From Diogma glabrata (lineage: Eukaryota; Arthropoda; Insecta; Diptera; Cylindrotomidae): a DNA stretch of 64,000 nucleotides. The stretch's first letter is position 1; each line of letters starts with the position of its first letter. Position numbers and translations under genes: made by a program. A model generated the notes under the pieces. It saw only the letters and a program-made list of their open reading frames with translations. It made no database searches and was not told where the DNA came from. Where the stretch lies: NCBI GenBank assembly GCA_963693315.1, contig OY856187.1, positions 383,571,711 through 383,635,710 of the forward strand. The letters run 5' to 3'. Below, piece after piece: positions 24,722 through 34,530 of this stretch.

Positions 24722-25162
24722 ACTAGGAGGGCCCGGCGTGCTTCGCAACGCTTATAAATAAAGTTTTTGCGTACACATATTGTTGACGTAGAAGCAATGA
24801 TTTCAAAACAAGGTAATGAGATATGCTAGCATATGATTTTGAATTTTTCTTTTTAAATATATGAATGAAAAATAATCAGAACTCTAGCTGACCAGTTCGG
24901 ATATATGAAAAATTAGCGATCAAATAAGTTGGAGATCAAATAAGCTTACTTGAAAACATATTTTATCGTTAATTTTTCATATATCCGAACTGATCAGCTG
25001 CAGTTCTGATTATTTTTCATTCATATATTTAAAAAGAAAAATCAAAAATTATACGCTAGCATTTCTCATTACCACCTTTTGAAATCATTGCTTCTACGTC
25101 AAGAAAATGTCTACGCAAAAACTTTTTTTATAAGCGTAGCGAAGCACGCCGGCCCTCCTAGT
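24722..25162. mobile_element. Foldback MITE family 1, copy 1 (441 bp)
   Basis: The left end ACTAGGAGGGCCCGGCGTGC is mirrored by GCACGCCGGCCCTCCTAGT at the right end. The arms stay paired for about 200 bp (through GTTTTTGCGTA, GACGTAGAAGCAATGATTTC, AATATATGAATGAAAAATAA and ATATATGAAAAATTA) up to a short centre near 24,942, where GATCAAATAAG occurs twice. There is no coding capacity. The second copy at 28.7 kb shares the outer 85 bp or so of each arm. If TA is the target duplication it lies three bases in from each end (AC-TA...TA-GT), but the AC/GT flank is the same in both copies, so the true end is uncertain. Confidence 0.9.
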
Positions 25163-25424
25163 ATAAGAAAAATTGAAAATATAAGAAAAATTTGCTGTCA
25201 ATACGTTTATACCCCCCCCCCCTCACCCCTCAAAAGCATTTCATAAACTAAATTTTCTTATTTCAAAAATTATAAAAATAATAATAACTGAAAATATAAG
25301 AAAAATTCACTGTCTCTAATAATATTTAAAAACAAAGAAAAATAATACGTTTATCCCCCAAAAGCATTTTATAAACTAAATTTTCTTATTTCGTTTTTGT
25401 TGTTTCGTGTTTTTTTTCTCTTAA

Positions 25425-25573
25425 AGCAGGCTACAGACCTTCAATCAATTTATCAATCAATTGAAAACGAAAATAAACGAAATAAAATTTAAGGGATTTT
25501 TACACTAAATTTTATTTCGTTATTTTTCGTTTTTGAATTGATTGACAAATTGATTGAAGGTCTGTAGCTTGCT
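25425..25573. mobile_element. Foldback MITE family 2, copy 1 (149 bp)
   Basis: AGCAGGCTACAGACCTTCAA at the left is mirrored by TTGAAGGTCTGTAGCTTGCT at the right. Pairing continues through ATCAATTTATCAATCAATT and AAACGAAATAAAATTTA to a centre near 25,499. A diverged copy lies at 30.16 kb. Non-coding. Confidence 0.85.
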
Positions 25574-25685
25574 TATCGTTTTTGTGAAAAAAAATATATA
25601 CTTGGGCAATTCGAAATTATTTAGCGTATTAATATATAAGATTACATACGTACATATATATATTTGGTATTTGTTAAGTTTTTTT

Positions 25686-28345
25686 AGGGTTCCGTTTTTT
25701 ATACGGAACACTATTGGTGAGAGTACAACGTGTTTTTCACATTATTTCGATTATCTCGTGAACCATTAATCCGATGAACTTAAAATTTAAGGTGCTTATA
25801 AAACTAACCTATCCACACAAGATGGCGGGTTAAAAAATAAATAAAGTTGTGTTCGTTTGTTTTAAGGAGGTACGATGTGAAGCCTTTGAAAACATACATT
25901 TTTTTAGCGGACGAGTAGGGTATCATATGAAAGGGCTTCATTTCAGCATTATTTAAAAATATATTTTGGAATTTTACACCTCACCATTTTTTGTATAATT
26001 TTGAAAAATGACGTTTTCGGGATGTTTTATTGCCCCGATTAACTCCGACCCTACTTCATCGAAAATCTTGAAATATATTTGGAATGATAGAAAATTGAGT
26101 AGGTTTTCAATGAAAAATATAGAAAAGTGGCAGACACTAATAACTATATTTATTAAAGGGGTGGGAATGTAAGGGGTAAAAACATCATTTAAAACCAGGT
26201 CATGTGGGTTGTCATTTGAAAGAGCACTTGATTTTAGAAATATTGCCATTTTTTTTAGAATTTTGCAATGCATAGTTTTTGAATTATTATCAATAAAGTG
26301 ACACAAAAAGTTGGTCCCCCCCCTTGCATTTCGAGCCTAATTAACAGAAAAATTTGAAAAAATTCACAGACAGTAAGTTTGATAAACTCTGAACGAAAAA
26401 TATAGCGAACTCTCAAATAATTATATTTTTGTGTTTTTAAGGGATTGGGGTGGGGAAGGGTGAAAAAAACTTTTTTGACTTAAGCGAGTGGGGTGTCATT
26501 TAAAAGAGCTCCAAATTTCAGAAACTTGGCAATTTTTTTTTAGAATTTTTTGGTACACAGTTTTTGAGTTATTCTAAAAAATGTGCAAATTCCAGACCGT
26601 TCCCCCCCCCCTACGTTTCGACACTGATTGACAGAAAAAATTGAAAAAATTCACAGAGACAGGAAATTTGCTATATTTTGAACGAAAATTATAGCGAACT
26701 CTCAAATAATTATATTTCTGTGTGGTTAGGGGATGGGTGTAAGGGGGGTAAAAAAAAACTTTTTTTGACCCAAGAGTGTGCGAATTCATTTGAAAGAGGA
26801 CCAAATTTCCAAAACATTGCAATTTTTTTTAGAATTTTGTGGTACACAGTTTCGGAGTTATTCTAAAAAATGTGCAAATTCCAGACAGTTCCCCCCCTAA
26901 GTTTCGACACTGATTGACAGAAAAAATTGAAAAAATTCATAGAGACAGGAAGTTTGCTATATTTTGAACGAAAATTATAGCGAACTCTCAAATAATTATA
27001 TTTCTGTGTGTTTAGGGGATGGGTGTAAGGGGGGTAAAAAAAAACTTTTTTTGACCCAAGCGAGTGGGAAATCATTTGAAAGAGAACCGAGTTTCCAAAA
27101 CATTGCAATTTTTTTTTAGAATTTTGTGGTACACAGTTTCGGAGTTATTCTAAAAAATGTGCAAATTCCAGACCGTCCCCCCCCTACGTTTCGACACTGA
27201 TAGACAGAAAAAATTGAAAAAATTCATAGAGACAGGAAGTTTGCTATATTTTGAACGAAAATTATAGCGGACTCTCAAATAATTATATTTCTGTGTGTTT
27301 AGGGGATGGGTGTAAGGGGGGTAAAAAATAAATTTTTTTGACCCAAGCGAGTGGGATGTCATTTGAAAGAGCACCGAATTTTAAAAACATTGCAGTTGTT
27401 TTTAGAATTTTGCGGTACACGGTTTCGGAGTTATTCTAAAAAATGTGCAAATTCCAGACAGTTCCCTCCCCCCTCCCTACGTTTTGACACTGATTGACAG
27501 AAAAAATTGAAAAAAATCATAGAGACAGGAAGTTTGCTATATTTTGAATGAAAATTATAGCGAACTCACAAATAATTATATTTCTGTGTGTTTAGGGGAT
27601 GGGTGTAAGGACGGTAAAAAAAACTTTTTTGACCCAAGCGAGTAGAGTGTCATTTGACAGAACACCGAATTTCAAAAACATTGCAATTGTTTTTAGAATT
27701 TTGCGGTACGCAGTTTTTGAGTTATTCTAAAAAATGTGCAAATTCCAGACCGTTCCCCCACCCCCCTACGTTTCGACACTGATAGACAGAAAAAATTGAA
27801 AAAATTCATAGAGACAGGAAATTTGCTATATTTTGACTGAAAATTATAGCGAACTCTCAAATAATTATATTTCTGTGTGTTTAGGGGATGGGTGTGGGGA
27901 GAGCAAAAAAAAAACTTTTTTGGAACCAAGCGAGTGGGGTGTCATTTGAAAGAACACTTAATTTAAGAAACATTGCAATATGTTTTAGAATTCTGCGATG
28001 CATAGTTTTTTAGTTATTGATGAAAAAAAGTGCTATTTTAAGAGTATGTATACCACCCTATATTTTGACGCTGATTTATAGAACAAATATTCCCAATTTA
28101 GACTATTAAAATACTTTAGCTAACATAAACAGCTATGGATAAGATTCAACCTCAAGTAACATTTTGATCAATGTAGATGTGATTGACATTTACTGTTGAC
28201 GTTTACGATTAAACATTTATTCTGTTATGCGTCCATAGTCTGGCGATATAAAGACTTTACAACATAAATTTATGTCATTTATTTTTGATAATGTGTTCTT
28301 TTACATCCACGGAACCCTTGGCGAGCGAATTTTATTCGCACTTGT
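25686..28345. mobile_element. AGGGTTCCGT-type interspersed repeat carrying a satellite
   Basis: The left edge AGGGTTCCGTTTTTTATACG followed by TATCTCGTGAACCATTAATC, and the right edge GGAACCCTTGGCGAGCGAAT followed by TTATTCGCACTTGTCCGAC, are the paired ends of a repeat type I recognise from many insect genomes (GGGTTCCGT, clamp phrase about TCTCGTGAACC, and the CGCACTTG end). Between them lies an array of units of about 287-293 bp. No protein-coding frame is supported. The frames on the minus strand repeat with the units and are not genes. Confidence 0.7.
25870..28110. repeat. Satellite array, about 287-293-bp unit, seven to eight copies
   Basis: The anchor GACAGAAAAAATTGAAAAAA occurs at about 26,344, 26,631, 26,917, 27,204, 27,497 and 27,786, giving spacings of 287, 286, 287, 293 and 289. 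Diverged edge units lie near 26,040 and 28,080. Each unit contains TAGCGAACTCTCAAATAATT, GGGGATGGGTGTAAGGGGGG, a GACCCAAGCGAGTGGG block, CATTTGAAAGAGCACC and a C-rich run before TACGTTTCGACACTGAT. The central four or five copies are most alike, which is usual for arrays renewed by unequal exchange. The C and G runs vary in length between copies. Confidence 0.95.
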
Positions 28346-28714
28346 CCGACTTTTTTTTTTTTAATTCATAATATTGATAATCAGTTGCCTATTTGTCTAC
28401 AATGTTATATTATAATTCGAACTTCTATTTCCATGTAAATTTATGTTTTTGAAAATAAATAAATAAAAAATAAAACAAAAAAATAAATAAAAAAAATCAA
28501 TGTTGTCCATCCAAGGATAATAACTCCATCGAAATTAAAATATACATACAGTCCACTGCTACCTTGGAGGCTGCATCAGATGCATAAAGTATTTTTTTAG
28601 TTTTAGAATCGATCTTGGGCAAATTAAAGTTATATAAAAATTGATTTTGAAAAAACTTAATTGTTTTAATTTTATTTCTTTGTGAAATTTAATTTTTATT
28701 ATTTTAATTTAAAA

Positions 28715-28915
28715 ACTAGGAGGACCCGGCGTGCTTCGCTACGCTTATAAATAAAGTTTTTGCGTAGACATTTTGTTGACGTAAAAGCAATGATTTCAAA
28801 AAGTGGTAATGAGAAATGCATATAATTTTTAATTTACGTCTACGTCTACGTCAACAAAATGTCTACGCAAAAACTTTATTTATAAGCGTAGCGAAGCACG
28901 CCGGGCCCTCCTAGT
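28715..28915. mobile_element. Foldback MITE family 1, copy 2 (201 bp)
   Basis: ACTAGGAGGACCCGGCGTGC at the left is mirrored by GCACGCCGGGCCCTCCTAGT at the right. The arms share GCTTCGCTACGCTTATAAAT and AAAGTTTTTGCGTAGACATT with copy 1. The centre (near 28,815) is deleted relative to copy 1 and holds TACGTCTACGTCTACGTC. Its right end abuts a Helitron Rep reading frame on the minus strand, which it interrupts. Confidence 0.9.
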
Positions 28916-29147
28916 TCATGTAATTTAGGAAAAAGAATGGGATCAGGGATTTTAGTAGATACAAATTTATTAATCATTTCATTTCCATCAATTCTATCTT
29001 CATCTGACAAATTTAACAAAATATGAGCATGCGGAAGACCACGTAATTGAAATTCAATGGTATATATAAGTGCTCAGACAGAACCGAAAATCTTTTTTTT
29101 CATTAAACAATCTATGAGCTCTTTAAGTTTCACTTTAAATACACGCG
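28916..29147 (-). pseudogene. Helitron Rep (HUH) domain remnant
   Basis: One minus-strand frame from about 29,147 reads VFKVKLKELIDCLMKKKIFG, then a single TGA, then IYTIEFQLRGLPHAHILLNL and KFVSTKIPDPILFPKLHE. The phrase EFQxRGLPHAHIL is the Helitron Rep block that carries the HUH motif (here HAH) used to bind the catalytic metal. The catalytic tyrosine motif should lie further downstream but is lost, because a foldback element begins right after the LHE residues at 28,915. Rep nicks and rejoins DNA in rolling-circle transposition. This copy is dead through the TGA and truncation. The part upstream of it in coding order is displaced to 29.8-30.06 kb. Confidence 0.8.
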
Positions 29148-29148
29148 A

Positions 29149-29250
29149 AGTGACTGGGAGTATACTATACGACCCACATCGAACGTATATATTTCTACGT
29201 CTTCCAAAAGAAAATTCGTAGAATCAAGGACAGAAACAGAACGAATTCGT
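29149..29250. repeat. Direct repeat flanking minisatellite, left copy
   Basis: GAAGTGACTGGGAGTATACT followed by ATACGACCCACATCGAACGT, TTTCTACGTCTTCC and GTAGAATCAAGGACAGAAAC matches 29,780-29,880 nearly base for base. The right copy is inside the Helitron coding remnant, so a piece of that coding sequence has been duplicated around the inserted block. Confidence 0.85.
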
Positions 29251-29501
29251 ATATGTACCACGTATACACTATACATCTTATACGATGTACCACCGTTTAA
29301 GTATCGAATATACGAAGTGACCCGAAAAACGGATGGAACGAAGTTCCTTTCGATTAATTAGTGAAGGAATGGTTGCAATAAAAAATTTTTATTTTTTTAA
29401 GTTTGAGAAATTTGGGAGATTTGGGAAATTGTTTCTTTAATTTCTAATCAATAGAAAATAAAAAAATTAGTGATGGAATTGTAATAAAATTTAATTTTTC
29501 A

Positions 29502-29708
29502 GGGTATCAAGGGTGTCAAGGGTGTCAAGGGTGTCAAGGGTGTCAAGGGTGTCAAGGGTATCAAGGGTGTCAAGGGTGTCAAGGGTATCAAGGGTGTCAA
29601 GGGTGTCAAGGGTGTCAAGGGTGTCAAGGGTGTCAAGGGTGTCAAGGGTGTCGAGGGTGTCAAGGGTGTCAAGGGTGTCAAGGGTGTCAAGGGTGTCAAG
29701 GGTGTCAA
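29502..29708. repeat. 9-bp minisatellite (GGGTGTCAA)n, about 23 copies
   Basis: GGGTGTCAA repeats 23 times with only A for G at position 5 in three units and one CGA variant. Because the unit is 9 bp, every frame stays open and yields Ser-Arg-Val or Leu-Thr-Pro repeats, which are artefacts. Near-identity of the units suggests recent expansion. Confidence 0.97.
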
Positions 29709-29779
29709 GAGGGGGAACGTATACTACGGATATATGTACGCGTAGTAATTACTAATACCATTACACTACGTAAGGAAGT

Positions 29780-29880
29780 ACGTGAAGTGACTATACTATA
29801 CTATACGACCCACATCGAAAGTGTATATTTCTACGTCTTCCAAAAGAAAATTTGTAGAATCAAGGACAGAAACAGAACTA
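29780..29880. repeat. Direct repeat flanking minisatellite, right copy
   Basis: This partner of 29,149-29,250 shares CTATACGACCCACATCGAA, TATATTTCTACGTCTTCCAA and GTAGAATCAAGGACAGAAAC. It overlaps the 3' part of the Helitron remnant at 29,796-30,060, so the left copy is the duplicate. Confidence 0.85.
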
Positions 29881-30060
29881 ATTTCATTTATATCACATTC
29901 TCTGTTAACTTTTATAACCATTGACACATCAGCAGTAACATTCTCAGGTCTTTCACAAAATTCATGCATTGATTTAAAAGAACGAATAAAAGGATTCACA
30001 CGATCTAACTCAAAACCTACAGCACCAGTACGATGATAAAAAATATTATGAATTTTAAAA
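29796..30060 (-). pseudogene. Helitron protein remnant upstream of Rep
   Basis: The minus frame reads IHNIFYHRTGAVGFELDRVN, PFIRSFKSMHEF, then TADVSMVIKVNRECDINEIS and STNFLLEDVEIYTF. This resembles the stretch of Helitron proteins before the Rep domain, where NPYxxxFRSA is followed by a DVxLVI block and by a YNxPTxxEVA block. The family call leans on the unmistakable Rep block 650 bp further downstream on the same strand. The frame stops before 29,790 at the edge of the duplicated segment. Confidence 0.55.
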
Positions 30061-30159
30061 TGATAAATACCACGTGCAATTTATTTCTTCATTCACAACA
30101 TTCATGTCACCATTAACATCATTTATGACACCATTCATTTATGAAGAAAAAACAGAAAA

Positions 30160-30291
30160 CAATCAATTTGTCAATCAATTCGAAAACGAAAATGAACGAA
30201 ATAAAATTTAATGTAAAAATCCCCTAAATTTTATCTCAGTTATTTTTGTTTTCAATTGATTGACAAATTGATTGAAGGTCTGTAACCTGCT
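30160..30291. mobile_element. Foldback MITE family 2, copy 2 (left end lost)
   Basis: CAATCAATTTGTCAATCAAT at the left faces ATTGATTGACAAATTGATTG at the right, then GAAGGTCTGTAACCTGCTTA matches the right end of copy 1 at 25.57 kb. The centre shares AACGAAATAAAATTTAATG. About 15 bp of the expected left end is replaced by unrelated sequence. Downstream, ACTTGGGCAATTC at 30,541 also follows copy 1 at about 25,600, so the flanks are related too. Confidence 0.75.
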
Positions 30292-30704
30292 TATCTTGTT
30301 TTACACAGAAAGAACAAATCAATTTTATGAATTTTTTCTTTAATTTCTAATCAATAGAAAATCTTTAAAAACAAAGAAAAATAATAATTAAATCAAAGAA
30401 AATCAAAGAAAAATAATAATAATAAAAAAACAAAGAAAAATAATACGTCTATCCACTCCTAAATCAATGCATAAACTTAATTGAAATTTGAAAAGAAAAT
30501 ATAAAATACTAAATAATAATAATAAAAAAACAAAGAAAAGACTTGGGCAATTCCGTTTCATATTGTATAGCGAGGGGGGGCCGTTAAATTCAAAACCACA
30601 TTTTAATTCGTCTGTAACTTTTTTATTTATGATCCGATTTGTGTGAAAAATCTTTAAAATCTAAGTTACACTAATATCAGTTAGCAGTGAAAATTTTGAT
30701 AAAT

Positions 30705-30870
30705 TTATATTATTATTATTATTCAACAATCACCTGTAACCTTGGTGCATAATTGAGTTCTATTATTATTATTGATCAACAATCGCCTGTGACTTTGGTG
30801 ACGCAGCGCAACTGCGCTAGTGTACTATATTTTTTTTATTTTTATTCAACAATCACCTATTTAGGTGCAA
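30705..30870. repeat. Degenerate tandem repeat, three units of about 55-70 bp
   Basis: TTATTATTATT followed by CAACAATCACCTGTAACCTT or a close variant and then TTGGTG occurs near 30,712, 30,765 and 30,835. The third unit lacks the middle. Non-coding. Confidence 0.65.
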
Positions 30871-31009
30871 TGCTTTGGGTGCAACGACTTTTATTATATA
30901 TCATATATATAAATTTTAGTCACTATACTATGGATGACAAATGTCGAAGAACAGATATCAATTACAAATATTGGGGTGAATTTGTTTCAATATAATAACT
31001 ATATTTGAT

Positions 31010-31075
31010 GTAGTGATGGTGATGGTCTTGTTTCCTTTGGCTTTTAGGGTCATCAGAGTCTCTTTATTTGTTAAC
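31010..31075 (+). mobile_element. Element X scrap, copy C
   Basis: GATGGTGATGGTCTTGTTTC followed by GGGTCATCAGAGTCTC matches the GTGATCGTGGTTCTTTCGCA and GGGTCGCCAGAGTCT block of element X at 7.1 and 20.0 kb. Only this conserved core is recognisable. A 68-codon minus frame just downstream (31,115-31,321) contains ELRALRLKCELILVRAFDEY, which I do not recognise. Confidence 0.4.
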
Positions 31076-31079
31076 TTGA

Positions 31080-32990
31080 GTACATTTTTTTTAAAAGTTT
31101 AACGTCCAATTCGTTTAACGTCCCCAGTGATGGGCTGAAGAGACATATTCGTCGAACGCACGGACCAATATTAGTTCACATTTTAATCTCAGGGCACGCA
31201 ACTCCTCAGCTGTTCCTGATTCTGTGTTGATTAAAATTAGTGGGCCAGGCTCTTTTGCATCAAATTTTCCGTCATTCAGTGATGGAATATGATTTGATAT
31301 AGCATATAAACCACAAAACAAAATTTTGAATTATCAATCTCTTCGTGGTGAAATGCAGACGTGATAGGTGATTTTCGGCTTGCACGAGTGTACAAGTTAC
31401 TGAAAATAAAATTTTCAGTTGGTTCATGTAATCGTAACTAAAACATTTTCACAAACCTTAAAAATGCTCGTAATATTATTATTATTTCAGCTATAACAAA
31501 ACAACTTTATAATTGATACAAAATGATCGCATACCCTAATTTTTAGTTTTCCGTAAAGTTTATCCAGAAAAAGTATATATTTATAACCCCTGTAATGTTC
31601 ATTAAACTCAGGTTATCAAAAAACTTTAGACATATATTGTGTGTACAAGTTTACATACTCCTCTATATAAGTTTAAATTTCTCGCTAATTTCCCCGTCTT
31701 ACACTTTGTTTTTCCGTAATTTTATCTATATCTCTTATTTCAACTACCTTAATTTTCTTCTAAGACAATTTTTTTTTTTAAATTATTTTTTTCGGGGATA
31801 TTATCTCAAGACTAAAGGCGAACAAAACGAAACTTGTAAAGTGAAAATAACAAATGTATTTTCATTAGATTTTTAAGTAAAAATTTATGATAATTGTATT
31901 GTTGTAAAAATGTTTTCCTTAAAAGTCTTGTAATTTTAACGAGTAAAAGAAAATTTGTTTTTCCGTATGGTTCATTAAAGAAAAATAACACCAAAAACAT
32001 AAATGAGAGAAAATTATTTTTTAAGATTTAACTTTAGCGTTTTGTTTTTGTTGTTGTAAATTCGGTTTCTTCTTCTTTTTTTTATTGCATGTTAAAGTTT
32101 ATTCTTTTGGAAAACTTATATTGTTACGGTCTACGGATAACGAAAATCTAATGTATGAAGTTTTGTTTGTGTATACATTATTGTGTTTAGTACAAAAATG
32201 TTATAAAAATTCGATTATCCATTTCAATTACGTCGGATAGCTTGGTACTTTTTTTTAATAAGACAAACACAAATGTGTAATTGTAATTTTAGGTCTACAG
32301 AAAACTTTTTTTGGTCTAGAACAAACAAAAGTAGTTAATTGTATAGTATGAAAGTTCACCGTTTCAGTAGAAAGCTAAAAAACTTTACTAAAGTAAAGGC
32401 GTATTGCAAATTTAAAAAGTTTTTAATTTTTCATCAGGACTAGTCGATAACTACAAATGACCTTAACGATTCACCATACTAGAATCATAAAATAAGACAC
32501 CTTTCATTTTCTTGGGCAAGCTTAAGCAGTTGCTAGATTCTGGTTTATTCAAATATTTTTTTTTTTGTGATCACTGTAGATGTTTCGCCGCAACCTTGCT
32601 AGGATTGAATAATAATTTTAAATCAATGAAGAAAAGATGACTTTTCGTGAAATAATCAGGTTATTTATAACTCCTTCAACACATCGTTGAATTAATACAG
32701 TTGACAAAGAACTTTTTGTTGAGTGGATTCGGTTTTTATTTTTTATTGGTTGATGGTTATTTTTCATACATCAAACTCGTATCAAGGGCATGGCCTAGTT
32801 TGTTAAGGTGGTGATTTATCGAACCGTGTCCTGTACCACACCATGTTGAGATTTTTGCAGATTCTTTCTATAGTACAGAAACCCGTTTCTTCTACTGTAT
32901 ATTTATCTATTTTGATGATGGTCCCAACATTGAGTGAACGCATTTGAGCGAAGTCTTGATTAATCGAAAGCACGCTTCTCAACCAATGAA
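31080..32990. other. Gene-free A+T-rich stretch
   Basis: Apart from the unidentified 68-codon minus frame at 31,115-31,321, no supported gene, RNA or repeat is seen. The other open frames are low-complexity. Confidence 0.5.
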
Positions 32991-32995
32991 TTTTA

Positions 32996-33300
32996 GACTG
33001 GCACCCCGAGTGAAAAAATATAGGCCGAAAAGACGCTGAAAAGAAAACAAAAAGTCGATTTATTGTCGAAAAGACACCTAAATATTACTAGAGGCCGATA
33101 ACAGTTCGAAAAGACGTCGACATATTATTATTTAAATGTTTGGACAACGAAAGCGGACCGATAATATTTTCATTTTAAAAATTCAGCCAAAAAGACACCC
33201 AAATATTAGTAAAAAGCCGAAAATTACTCGAAAAAGGGCCGATGAAGTAATAATATTATATTTATCTGCAGCTTAAACAGGCCGATATTACACCAATAAT
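32996..33300 (+). repeat. GCCGAAA-rich dispersed repeat, copy 1
   Basis: CCCGAGTGAAAAAATATAGG opens a block in which GCCGAAA, CCGATAA, TCGAAAAGAC and AAATATTA phrases recur several times (for example AAAAGACACCTAAATATTA and AAAAGACACCCAAATATTAG). The opening phrase occurs in reverse complement at about 47,390-47,410, next to an inverted repeat with the same GCCGA vocabulary. Non-coding. Confidence 0.55.
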
Positions 33301-33620
33301 ATATTGACATTATTAATTTTGACAAAATAAATTGTTCATTTAGGATTATTTTTTAAAAACTGGTTTAAATTCAAATAATAAAATATCAGTCGTTATTTTA
33401 ATTTGTGACCATATAGACGTGTGTTCGTTTCATACTACAATAAGTTTAAATAAAGTGGGGTAATTCCCGATTTTTTAGACAGCTGATATTATTAGGTATG
33501 TTGTTTATAAATATAAATAGAATTGATGCGGCGTCGATGAGAGGTGGACTGTATTTTTTTTATTGAAGATATATTTGATGTGAGTTGGTTAGCACATCAA
33601 CTTCCAACACCGTAATGCAA
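33301..33620. other. Gene-free stretch before the satellite
   Basis: A+T-rich sequence without a supported feature. GCGGCGTCGATG near 33,527 is the only G+C-rich spot. Confidence 0.4.
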
Positions 33621-33860
33621 ATATGGAAATATCAGCTCATATGATAATTGAAGTTATGTAAACGAATGATTAACTGAAGCAATGACGAAAATATCTCAGC
33701 TCATATAATAGTTGAAATCATGTACATATGAGATGAATGATGCAATGATGAAAATATATCAGCTCATATAATGATTGAAGTTATGTACATATGAGATGAA
33801 TGATACAATGAAGAAAATATCAGCTCATATAATAGTTGAAGTTATGTAAATGAGATGATT
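33620..33860. repeat. Satellite with about 63-bp unit, left part
   Basis: Units begin TCAGCTCATATAATAGTTGA and run to GACGAAAATATC. Two unit types occur. One carries GTTATGTAAACGAGATGATT and AACTGAAGCAATGACG. The other carries CATGTACATATGAGATGAAT and GATGCAATGATG. About three and a half units lie here. The last is cut at 33,860 by the Jockey insertion and resumes at 40,004-40,018 after the duplicated target. Confidence 0.95.
33846..33860. repeat. Target-site duplication, left copy
   Basis: GTAAATGAGATGATT directly precedes the T-run that is the poly(A) tail of the minus-strand element. The identical 15-mer is at 40,004-40,018. The T-run makes the left boundary uncertain by one or two bases. 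Confidence 0.95.
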
Positions 33861-33870
33861 TTTTTTTTTT

Positions 33871-34530
33871 AGTTTTATAATTCCTATTTATTCCAAATTT
33901 TTGTTTATAATGTAATTTTTGTACATTTACTTAAAAATAGTATTAAGTGACGGTATTTTAAATTAATTTTAAAACTATGGCCATTATTTAGCACTCAATT
34001 TTATATTTTCTTAATTTAAGTTTATGTAATTTCATTCTTATATATTTTGAATTTACTTAATTTTAGTTTTACTTAATCTTTATAATTTATAATCAGTATA
34101 AAATATTTGGAGACAAAAAATACTGTATTTTCTTTATTGGTTTTGACCTAACTAAAGCTAACTTATACCTCTACCCAAAACCTCCCTTAAAACTAAAATT
34201 GTCCTAATTTGTTTTTTTGTCAATATTCTTCATATATTATTTGATTTTACCTTTCATGAATCATCCATTTAACGAAATAAAACAAAAAAAAAACATTTCA
34301 TATCTATTTATACTAGCAAACAGACACGAAATGTGCATCTTAGTAGATCATTCATAAAAGGCAAATGTCACGATCAAATTTTATTATCATCTGTTTTCAT
34401 CAGAATATAATTTCGTGAAATAATTTGTATTGGTGTCAACAATATATAATGTGTTTTTGTAGCTCAATGCAGATACCGAACGAAAGCTCGCATTATTTTC
34501 TGATTGATTGAAATGGTACGAGCGCCCACC
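33871..34530 (-). other. 3' UTR of the Jockey-type element
   Basis: About 660 bp lie between the ORF2 stop (TAG, 34,533-34,531) and the poly(A) tail. It is A+T-rich and non-coding and holds an AATAAA signal at 33,892-33,887 on the minus strand, correctly placed before the tail. Confidence 0.8.

Noticed and set aside
26574..27929. Four very similar minus-strand ORFs of 74-82 codons (PPYTHPL...KYNYLRVRY), resembling a small tandem gene family
   Set aside because: They recur at the period of the satellite and are the same stretch of each unit. No start context or domain supports translation.
29499..29755. Ser-Arg-Val and Thr-Pro-Leu repeat proteins
   Set aside because: They come from the 9-bp minisatellite, whose unit length keeps frames open on both strands.
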